This document shows, piece after piece, positions 1 through 5,920 of a DNA stretch of 14,627 nucleotides. A program made the translations under genes and the position numbers. Under the pieces are notes generated by a model. The model had not been told where the DNA came from and ran no database searches. It saw only the letters and a program-made list of their open reading frames with translations. The DNA comes from Clostridia bacterium (GTDB taxonomy: Bacteria; Bacillota; Clostridia; Christensenellales; Pumilibacteraceae), in NCBI GenBank assembly GCA_900762945.1, contig CAAFIN010000024.1, positions 1-14,627 on the forward strand, in the 5' to 3' direction. Position 1 is the stretch's first letter. Each line of letters opens with the position of its first letter.

Positions 1-12
1 GAAGGAGAATCG

Positions 13-88
13 TGGTGGAGGTAAACGGGTTCGAACCGTTGACCCCCTGCTTGCAGGGCAGGTGCTCTACCAGCTGAGCTATACCCCC
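13..88 (-). tRNA. tRNA-Ala (anticodon UGC)
   Basis: The reverse strand folds as a complete 76-nt cloverleaf: acceptor GGGGGTA/TACCTCC, D arm GCTC/GAGC, anticodon stem CCTGC/GCAGG with loop CCTGCAA, T arm AACGG-TTCGAAC-CCGTT, discriminator A73 and an encoded CCA. The anticodon reads TGC, so it decodes alanine GCN codons. The acceptor carries the G3-U70 wobble pair, the known main identity signal for alanyl-tRNA synthetase, which independently supports alanine. One oddity is C at position 33, where almost all elongator tRNAs have U. It has its own upstream promoter and lies downstream of mgsA on the same strand. Confidence 0.97.
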
Positions 89-111
89 ACGACTGAACCG
101 ACAGCCTATAC

Positions 112-140
112 ATAATATCAAATAGCGAGAATTTTGTCAA
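112..140 (-). promoter_or_regulatory. Promoter of tRNA-Ala
   Basis: On the minus strand there is a perfect -35 TTGACA (135-140), a 17-nt spacer and a -10 TATTAT (112-117), one base from consensus. Transcription would start near 105, about 17 nt before the mature tRNA 5' end. Strength and placement fit a housekeeping sigma-factor promoter for a stable RNA. Confidence 0.85.
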
Positions 141-202
141 ATAAAATACGCGGGGTTTTCAAAAAAAATCATAATTTTTTGCCGCCGCGCGTTTTATCGC
201 GA

Positions 203-234
203 CCGCTGCCGCGCTTACGTAAGGGCGGGAGCGG
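203..234 (-). terminator. Imperfect inverted repeat below mgsA, possible transcript end
   Basis: About 20-50 nt past the mgsA stop the sequence forms a long symmetrical stem around the 10-nt palindrome CTTACGTAAG (214-223). It extends through CCG/CGG and CCGCT/AGCGG arms with small internal mismatches. No T-run follows directly; the nearest on the minus strand is about 35 nt further (161-168). It may be an mRNA 3'-end structure rather than a classic intrinsic terminator. Nothing else but the tRNA promoter is visible between the tRNA and mgsA. Confidence 0.3.
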
Positions 235-252
235 GCGTGAGAGAGATACAAT

Positions 253-672
253 TCAGTCCTTTTTATCGGCGTAGAGCGGGTTGACGGACTTTCTCCAGTC
301 CAGTTCGCCGCGGTCGACCGCCGTCAGCATTACGGTAGAACTAGCCATGTTGGTTGCGAGCGGGATATTCTGCACGTCGCAAAGGCGCAGAAGCGCGGAT
401 ACGTCCGGCTCGTGCGGCTGAGCGGTCAGCGGGTCTCTAAGAAATATCACGAGGTCGAGTTCGTTCGCCGCGATCATGGCGCCTATCTGCTGATCGCCGC
501 CAAGCGGGCCGCTTTTCATGCGGATAATGTTCAGCCCGGTTTCGCCCATTACGAGCGTGCCGGTAGTGCCGGTCGCGAAAAGCGTGTGCTTTTTCAGTAC
601 GTCCTTGTACTTGATCGCGAGCGAAATCATATCGTTCTTTTTCTTGTCGTGTGCGATAAGCGCAATGTTCAT
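253..672 (-). CDS. mgsA: Methylglyoxal synthase
   Basis: Converts dihydroxyacetone phosphate to methylglyoxal and phosphate, a cytoplasmic bypass of lower glycolysis that relieves sugar-phosphate stress. The 139-residue protein is slightly shorter than E. coli MgsA (152 residues) because it lacks about 11 N-terminal residues. Family motifs are all present: LIAHDKKK (5-12), the phosphate-binding TGTTG (34-38), SGPLGGDQQIGA (54-65) with the catalytic Asp60 (Asp71 in E. coli), and DPLTAQPHEPDV (80-91) with Asp80, His87 and Asp90 matching E. coli Asp91, His98 and Asp101. An AAGGAG ribosome site (682-687) lies 9 nt before the ATG. It follows the GH43 gene by 67 bp with no clear promoter between, so it may be co-transcribed with the glycosidases; disposal of excess triose phosphate from sugar catabolism would fit that context. 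Confidence 0.97.
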   Translation of the reverse strand: MNIALIAHDKKKNDMISLAIKYKDVLKKHTLFATGTTGTLVMGETGLNIIRMKSGPLGGDQQIGAMIAANELDLVIFLRDPLTAQPHEPDVSALLRLCDVQNIPLATNMASSTVMLTAVDRGELDWRKSVNPLYADKKD

Positions 673-739
673 TAGTCGTTTCTCCTTGTCGTAAATAAGT
701 CAGATGCTTTTTAATACCTTAATGCGTTCGGCGGTTTTT

Positions 740-1699
740 TTAGTCCTCTTCGCCCGACGGCGGGTCGAGCGCCGAGCCGCGGGGAACGGCTACCGCTTTT
801 ACGGGATAGCCTGTTTCGTCGAACTCGATTTTTTGTAGGTTCATATATCTCGGAGCGGGTTTGGTTTCGGCGTTGTGATCTTTCATCGCGTGGTAACAGC
901 ACCAAAGTTCTTTGCCGTCGGGCGAGCGGAAGAACGAAGCGTGACCCGGTCCGTACGCGCCGTCGGACTTGGTGAGTATCGGCTCGGGGTGCTTGACCCA
1001 TGCGGACTCCGAAACGTAATCGCCGCCGACGTATTCGAGAACGCCCAGACAGTAATCGTCCGACCAACAGCCGTTAGCCGAGTAGATTATGAACAGCCGC
1101 CCATTACTTTCCACAAAGAACGCGCCCTCGACGATCGTCCAGTTTCCACAGTACGGCGGAACGGTTTCCCACGGATATTCCGCCCGCGCGATACGCGCGA
1201 TCTTGTCGCCGAGTACGTTCGGTTTGTCGAGATAAGCGATTTCCAGCACCTGATGTCCGGGCGTGAGCCGCGAGAAGCAGATAAGTTGCCGCTTGTCGGG
1301 CAGGGTGTGTACGGTAGGATCGATCGCCCATATCGTTTTGTCGCCAAGAAAGCCCGCGAACTCGAAGCCGTCGAACGGGTCGGAAGTCAGCGACCGCAGT
1401 ACGAACAAGTGTTTTTCCTGCGTTTCTGGATTCGTCACGCCGCTCGTGTAGATATAGAACTTGCCGTCGGGCGCTTCGTGCATTTCTGGCGCCCACACGC
1501 AACCGAAAACGGTCTTGTTATCGATACGATAAACCACGGTGAGTTCGCCGTCCGCTATCGTCGCGGCGTGGCGCGAACGCCGTATCTCTACGCGATCGCC
1601 GCGAGTGCAAAGCGTGTAATAGTACCCGGTGCGGGCGCAGTAAGACATAAACGGATCCGCCCAGTCGACTTTCGATACGGGATTGACGATTTTAATCAT
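740..1699 (-). CDS. Glycoside hydrolase family 43 protein (probable arabinosidase or xylosidase)
   Basis: A 319-residue protein with the pattern of the five-bladed beta-propeller GH43 glycosidases, which remove arabinose or xylose from plant polysaccharides with inversion. Likely catalytic residues: Asp15 in WADPF near the N-terminus (general base), Asp127 in AIDPTV (pKa modulator) and Glu191 in VEGAFF (general acid). Other family-like segments are VWAPEMHEAPDGKFYIYTSG (68-87), YGPGHASFF (249-257) and CYHAM (268-272). There is no signal peptide or transmembrane segment, so it should act inside the cell on imported oligosaccharides. A GAGGAG ribosome site (1705-1710) sits 5 nt from the ATG. 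It lies 44 bp below the GH28-like gene. Substrate cannot be read from sequence. The C-terminal tail is acidic. Confidence 0.88.
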   Translation of the reverse strand: MIKIVNPVSKVDWADPFMSYCARTGYYYTLCTRGDRVEIRRSRHAATIADGELTVVYRIDNKTVFGCVWAPEMHEAPDGKFYIYTSGVTNPETQEKHLFVLRSLTSDPFDGFEFAGFLGDKTIWAIDPTVHTLPDKRQLICFSRLTPGHQVLEIAYLDKPNVLGDKIARIARAEYPWETVPPYCGNWTIVEGAFFVESNGRLFIIYSANGCWSDDYCLGVLEYVGGDYVSESAWVKHPEPILTKSDGAYGPGHASFFRSPDGKELWCCYHAMKDHNAETKPAPRYMNLQKIEFDETGYPVKAVAVPRGSALDPPSGEED

Positions 1700-1743
1700 A
1701 TTTTCTCCTCGGGAATATTGGAAATAAACTACCCCTATAATCT

Positions 1744-2871
1744 TTAATTGCGTTCGACGATGATTTCTCTATACGCGCCGCCGCCGAGCGTTTTCCGTTC
1801 GCCGCACGAAAGCACGGTCGTTTCGCCGTCAACGTATACCGCGGTTTCCGCGAGATTGTCAAAGCGGAAGAACGGTTCGCCCGGCATTACGTCGCGGTCG
1901 AGGTTTCTCGCGAAGTTCTCGAAAACAACGCCGCGGCAGTTGCTTTCGATCACGCACAGCGGTGTATCTTTGTCACGGGTTTTCCACAGTACGACGTTTT
2001 CGAACCTTACGTTTTCGATATTGCCCACGCCGCCGGGGTAGGCTGCGGGGTCGAAAATACGATCGCCCGCGTAACGCGTCGCGTCGAAGTTCAAGCCCAT
2101 TTCGCGTACGCCCGCGATAAGGTTTTTCACCGTCACGTTGCGTATCGGCGCTTCCACGCTGAGCATGCGCACCGCCGTCCAACAGTTCTCGGCAATCACG
2201 TTATCTACCGTTATATCGGAAATTTCCTCGGGGAATAAGTAGTGATTGTGACGGTAATCGTATGCGTCGTCGGCGTTGAACGCGATAAGGTCGTCGTTCG
2301 TCGCCCCGTTTTCGGCGATAATATTTTTTATCGCGCCGCGGCGGCAACCGCCGCCTAAGTGAACGCCGTCCTGACAAAGCGTCATGTTTTCGTCGGATAT
2401 AACCACGTTTTCTATCGTAAAGTCGGTAACGCGGCTGAGAATAAAATGATAGGTTTCGGAATTTTTGACCGTTACGTCCGATACGTTCAAGCCTTTTACG
2501 CCGTAAAAACCGAAAAGCACGCCGGTGCAAGGTCCGTGACGCCAGTCGCCGCGCGCGTTGCCCGCGTTGTTTCCGTCCCAGACGCCGCCCGAAATCGAAA
2601 TGTTTTCGCAGTTTTGGTTGTCGTAATCGTTGCTTATGCATGCGCGGTAATCGCCGTCCGCAAAGCGACCGTCGGCGGCTTTTATCACCGCGTCCGCGGC
2701 GGCTGCGATTTTGCGGCGGGAAGGGATAATCAGCGGCTCGGTCAGCGTATAATTGCCGCCGGGGATATAGACTTCCGGCTCGGCGGCAAGCGCGGCTTTC
2801 ATAGCCTCGGAAAAATTCGCGCCGTTATATCCGTATTCGGTAAAGTTTTTCATCGTTTTCTTATTTTTCAT
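1744..2871 (-). CDS. Right-handed beta-helix protein, GH28-like (polygalacturonase family)
   Basis: A 375-residue protein. Its N-terminus (about 10-50, with VYIPGGNYTLTEPLIIP) matches the opening turn of pectate-lyase/GH28 beta-helix proteins, followed by repeated beta-helix turns such as ISISGGVWDGNN (91-102), GLNVSDVTVKNS (127-138) and ENVRFENVVLW (286-296). GH28-like catalytic positions appear as QDGVH (167-171) and TNDDLIAF (191-198), the counterparts of NTDGID and GDDCIAI. The usual GHG and RIK motifs are not recognisable, so enzyme activity is less sure than fold. No signal peptide is seen, implying a cytoplasmic role on pectin-type oligosaccharides, consistent with the GH43 neighbour. 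The start is uncertain: ATG at 2871 and an in-frame ATG at 2853 share the context CGATGAAAAA, and neither has a good ribosome site. Confidence 0.75.
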   Translation of the reverse strand: MKNKKTMKNFTEYGYNGANFSEAMKAALAAEPEVYIPGGNYTLTEPLIIPSRRKIAAAADAVIKAADGRFADGDYRACISNDYDNQNCENISISGGVWDGNNAGNARGDWRHGPCTGVLFGFYGVKGLNVSDVTVKNSETYHFILSRVTDFTIENVVISDENMTLCQDGVHLGGGCRRGAIKNIIAENGATNDDLIAFNADDAYDYRHNHYLFPEEISDITVDNVIAENCWTAVRMLSVEAPIRNVTVKNLIAGVREMGLNFDATRYAGDRIFDPAAYPGGVGNIENVRFENVVLWKTRDKDTPLCVIESNCRGVVFENFARNLDRDVMPGEPFFRFDNLAETAVYVDGETTVLSCGERKTLGGGAYREIIVERN

Positions 2872-2936
2872 CGTTTATAAATTTACCGCGACGAAAGCGC
2901 GTTCCGCCGCGGCATGGTAGTTTTTATAGGCTTATT

Positions 2937-4376
2937 TCAGTACGCTCTTCCGAAGTAAATCTTCTTCTTCGCGGGCTTGCCGCAAACGACGCATTTGTCG
3001 CCGACGGGGGTCTGGTCGAACGGCATATTGCGGGTAGTGACCTGCATATCGGCTTTGAGTTTGTCCTCGCACTCTCTGCAGCCGCACCACATGCCCAAGC
3101 CGAAGTTGCCGTTATCCACCGCTTCGCGCAGTTCGTCCGTGTTGTGCACGACTTTAATGTGCGAATTGAGGTGGTCGAGCGCCTTTTGGTACATATTTTC
3201 GTGAATGTCGTGAAGGAGCGCGGGCATTTCGTTCTCGATGCCGTCGATGGCGAGCGTGAACTTTTCGCTCGTCTTGTCGCGGCGCGCGTAAGTAACCACG
3301 CCGTTTTCGATGTCGCGCGGACCGATCTCGATACGCACGGGTACGCCTTTCATTTCGTACTCGTTGAACTTCCAGCCGGGAGAGTTGTCGCTGTCGTCGA
3401 GTTTCACGCGGATTCCCGCCGCTTTGAGTTTGTTATAGATTTCCTCGGCTTTCTCCATTACGCCGCCCTTATGCGCCGCGATTGGGATAACTACCGCCTG
3501 AACGGGCGCGACGTAAGGCGGCAGGCAAAGTCCGCGCTGATCGCCGTGCGTCATAATGATAGCGCCTATCATGCGGGTGGAAGTACCCCACGAGGTCTGG
3601 TACGGATTCTTGTGCGTGCCGTCCTTGTCGAGGAACTTTATATCGAACGCTTCGGAGAAGTTAGTGCCGAAGTAGTGCGTGGTACCCGCCTGCAGACTCT
3701 TGCCGTCGTGCATCATCGCTTCCATCGAGTAGGTTGCCTGAGCGCCCGCGAATTTTTCCTTTTCGGATTTCTGACCGATAAGCACGGGCATCGCGAGTAC
3801 GTTTCTGGCGAATTCTTCGTAAACGTGCAGCATTTTCAATGTTTCTTCCTGCGCTTCCTCGGGGGTGGCGTGGAGGGTATGACCTTCCTGCCAGAGGAAT
3901 TCGGAAGTGCGGAGGAACGGGCGGGTGGTTTTTTCCCAGCGCACGACGTTAGCCCACTGATTGATCAGCATGGGAAGGTCGCGGTAGGACTGCACCCACT
4001 TGGAGTACATCTGGCAGATAATCGTTTCGCTGGTAGGGCGGATAACGAGTTTTTCCGCGAGCGGAACGTCGCCGACGTGCGTGACGAGCGCGACTTCGGG
4101 AGCAAAGCCCTCGACGTGCTCGGCTTCTTTCATAAGATAACTGTACGGTATCAGCATGGGGAAGTAAGCGTTGGTGTGACCGGTCGCCTTAAAGCGAGCG
4201 TCCATTTCGCGCTGGATATTTTCCCAGATAGCGTAGCCGTAAGGGCGAATGACCATCGTACCCTTGACCGGACCGTAGTCGACGAGTTCGGTTTTGAGCA
4301 CTACGTCGGTGTACCATTGCGCGAAATCTTTTTCGATATCGGCAACTTCCTGAACAAACTGTTTTTCCTTAGCCAT
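2937..4376 (-). CDS. proS: Prolyl-tRNA synthetase, class 3 (archaeal/eukaryotic-like)
   Basis: Charges tRNA-Pro with proline in the cytoplasm. From the ATG at 4376 the protein is 479 residues, typical of the short type without the inserted bacterial editing domain. Class II motifs are visible: proline-site RPTSE (113-117), motif 2 from RWEKTTRPFLRT (147-158) through EFLWQEGHTLHAT, and motif 3 GTSTRMIGAIIMTHGDQRGL (264-283). The C-terminal domain keeps the zinc-site cysteines C431, C433, C436, C462 and C465 and ends in the characteristic YFGRAY. The start was chosen because GGAG lies 8 nt before this ATG; the in-frame GTG at 4385 overlaps that ribosome site. It has its own promoter, with a leader of only about 24 nt, so there is no room for a T-box. 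Confidence 0.97.
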   Translation of the reverse strand: MAKEKQFVQEVADIEKDFAQWYTDVVLKTELVDYGPVKGTMVIRPYGYAIWENIQREMDARFKATGHTNAYFPMLIPYSYLMKEAEHVEGFAPEVALVTHVGDVPLAEKLVIRPTSETIICQMYSKWVQSYRDLPMLINQWANVVRWEKTTRPFLRTSEFLWQEGHTLHATPEEAQEETLKMLHVYEEFARNVLAMPVLIGQKSEKEKFAGAQATYSMEAMMHDGKSLQAGTTHYFGTNFSEAFDIKFLDKDGTHKNPYQTSWGTSTRMIGAIIMTHGDQRGLCLPPYVAPVQAVVIPIAAHKGGVMEKAEEIYNKLKAAGIRVKLDDSDNSPGWKFNEYEMKGVPVRIEIGPRDIENGVVTYARRDKTSEKFTLAIDGIENEMPALLHDIHENMYQKALDHLNSHIKVVHNTDELREAVDNGNFGLGMWCGCRECEDKLKADMQVTTRNMPFDQTPVGDKCVVCGKPAKKKIYFGRAY

Positions 4377-4384
4377 AATAAACA

Positions 4385-4388
4385 CTCC
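4385..4388 (-). promoter_or_regulatory. Ribosome binding site fixing the proS start
   Basis: The minus strand reads ACGGAG here, 8 nt before the ATG at 4376. An upstream in-frame GTG (4383-4385) would overlap this site and have no ribosome site of its own, so the ATG is preferred. Confidence 0.8.
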
Positions 4389-4405
4389 GTGATTTGTACC
4401 GTAAT

Positions 4406-4435
4406 ATTATAACCGAAACGCGAGCCCGCTGTCAA
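4406..4435 (-). promoter_or_regulatory. Promoter of proS
   Basis: The minus strand has a perfect -35 TTGACA (4430-4435), an 18-nt spacer and a perfect -10 TATAAT (4406-4411). Transcription would begin near 4400, giving a leader of about 24 nt. It is divergent from the metK promoter. Confidence 0.88.
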
Positions 4436-4515
4436 TCGCTTGATCGCAGCCTAAGAAAGAATTGCGAAGAAAAGTCCCCGCCGCCGCTTAAGTTATTGAA
4501 ATTCCCGCGTATAAG

Positions 4516-4559
4516 CGCCGCCGTCGGATTCGTAAAAGCAATCGGATTGCGAGGCGGCG
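4516..4559. repeat. Compound palindrome in the proS-metK gap
   Basis: Outer arms CGCCGCC (4516-4522) and GGCGGCG (4553-4559) enclose an inner hairpin GCAAT-CGG-ATTGC (4538-4550). It sits in the middle of the 362-bp divergent region (4377-4738), about 80 bp from the proS -35 and 65 bp from the metK -35. The rest of the gap between the two promoters shows no convincing gene or RNA. The palindrome could be an operator for a shared regulator or part of an unrecognised transcript. Confidence 0.45.
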
Positions 4560-4623
4560 AACAGACGACAAATCGTTACCGGTTGAAAATGACGGCGAAC
4601 GAAGGGGAATGGCGCGAAACGGA

Positions 4624-4652
4624 TTGACAATATCGCGCGGCGGTGGTATAAT
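4624..4652 (+). promoter_or_regulatory. Promoter of metK
   Basis: A perfect -35 TTGACA (4624-4629), a 17-nt spacer and a perfect -10 TATAAT (4647-4652). The predicted transcription start is near 4659, leaving a leader of about 80 nt before the metK ATG. Confidence 0.92.
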
Positions 4653-4658
4653 AATTCG

Positions 4659-4738
4659 GTATGGCAAGCGGTGAGAGCGTAAGCCGAAACTCAGGCGGGC
4701 GGACGGATCGGGTCGCGCCGCGAAAAAGAGGTAGTATT
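4659..4738 (+). promoter_or_regulatory. metK 5' leader with foldable structure
   Basis: The leader can form CGG (4669-4671) with CCG (4684-4686), while the loop bases TGAG (4672-4675) match CTCA (4690-4693), an H-type pseudoknot topology. A second GC-rich stem pairs GGCG (4694-4697) with CGCC (4716-4719), with inner GAC/GTC (4702-4704, 4712-4714). The ribosome site GAGG (4728-4731) follows. metK genes in Firmicutes are often under SAM riboswitches, but I do not recognise the SAM-I core or another known SAM class here. Regulation is therefore only a possibility. Confidence 0.35.
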
Positions 4739-5920
4739 ATGGATAAAAACAGAACGTTATTCACCAGCGAATCGGTGACGGAAGGTCACCCGGACAAGGT
4801 CTGCGATCATATCGCTGACTCGGTGCTCGACGCGGCGCTCGCAGCCGACCCCATGAGCCGCATAGCCTGCGAAGTCTGCTGTACGACCGGGCTTGTGTTG
4901 GTTATGGGCGAGTTCACCACCGAAAGTTATATAGACATTCCCAAGATCGTGCGCGAAACCGTGAAAGAAATCGGCTATACCGACGCGGGCTTCGGCTTCG
5001 ATTACAAGACTTGCGCGGTACTCACCACCATAGACGAGCAGTCCGCGGATATTGCCATGGGCGTAAACAAAGCGCTCGAAGCGCGTGCGGGCGAAGTCGA
5101 CCGCGCGGACGAAGAGGGTGCGGGCGATCAGGGCATGATGTTCGGTTACGCTTGCCGCGAAACCGAGGAACTTATGCCGCTCCCCGTTACGCTTGCGCAC
5201 AAACTCACAAAAAAACTCGCCGAACTGCGTAAAAGCGGCGAGATCCCGTACCTTCGTCCGGACGGCAAGGCTCAGGTCACCGTGGCGTACGAGAACGGCG
5301 TGCCGGTAGCGGTGGATACCGTGGTCGTTTCCACTCAGCACAACCCCGGCGTGGATCACGCTACGCTCGAGAAAGATATCATCGAAAAAGTCGTGCGCCC
5401 GGTAGTCACCGACAAGTGGCTGACCGCGGACACGAAATATTACGTCAACCCCACCGGCAACTTCGTTATCGGCGGACCGCAAGGCGACAGCGGACTGACG
5501 GGCAGAAAAATCATCGTCGATACTTACGGCGGTATGTGTCCGCACGGCGGCGGCTCGTTCAGCGGCAAGGATCCCACGAAAGTCGACCGTTCGGCGTGTT
5601 ATTACGCCCGCTACGTCTGCAAGAATATCGTCGCGGCGGGGCTTGCCGACAGATGCCAGCTTCAGGTCGCATACGCGATCGGCAAGGCAAAGCCCGTTTC
5701 GCTCAATATCGATACGTTCGGCACGGGCAAATACTCCGACGAAAAGATTTTGGAGGCGGTGGAGAAAACGTTCGACTTCCGTCCGTACAGCATAATCGAG
5801 CAGCTTGACCTTCGCAAGCCCGTGTACGCCGCGACCTCGAATTACGGTCACTTCGGCAACCCCGCGTTCCCGTGGGAAAAGACGGACAAAGCGGAAGCGC
5901 TGAAAAAGGCGATTAAATAG
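4739..5920 (+). CDS. metK: S-adenosylmethionine synthetase
   Basis: Makes S-adenosylmethionine from methionine and ATP, releasing phosphate and pyrophosphate; normally a cytoplasmic tetramer. The 393-residue length is standard. Seen motifs: the N-terminal TSESVTEGHPDK (9-20) with the ATP-contacting His17, the signature GAGDQG (127-132), and the P-loop-like signature GGGSFSGKDPTKVDRS (270-285), in which Ser272 replaces the usual Ala. The ATG at 4739 is preceded by GAGG at 7 nt and begins exactly where homologues begin. An in-frame ATG at 4661 lies almost at the predicted transcription start, has no ribosome site and would add 26 atypical residues. The gene has its own promoter, and its stop overlaps the next gene's start by one base. 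Confidence 0.97.
   Translation: MDKNRTLFTSESVTEGHPDKVCDHIADSVLDAALAADPMSRIACEVCCTTGLVLVMGEFTTESYIDIPKIVRETVKEIGYTDAGFGFDYKTCAVLTTIDEQSADIAMGVNKALEARAGEVDRADEEGAGDQGMMFGYACRETEELMPLPVTLAHKLTKKLAELRKSGEIPYLRPDGKAQVTVAYENGVPVAVDTVVVSTQHNPGVDHATLEKDIIEKVVRPVVTDKWLTADTKYYVNPTGNFVIGGPQGDSGLTGRKIIVDTYGGMCPHGGGSFSGKDPTKVDRSACYYARYVCKNIVAAGLADRCQLQVAYAIGKAKPVSLNIDTFGTGKYSDEKILEAVEKTFDFRPYSIIEQLDLRKPVYAATSNYGHFGNPAFPWEKTDKAEALKKAIK

Noticed and set aside
4394..4627. 77-codon open frame in the proS-metK gap
   Set aside because: No ribosome site, overlaps the proS promoter on the other strand, and has unlikely composition; no homology recognisable.
4661..4738. Upstream ATG giving metK 26 extra residues
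   Set aside because: It lies at the predicted transcription start, lacks a ribosome site, and the extension does not resemble MetK N-termini.
4659..4738. Classic SAM-I (S-box) riboswitch before metK
   Set aside because: The leader is shorter than a typical S-box with its terminator, and its conserved core is not visible.
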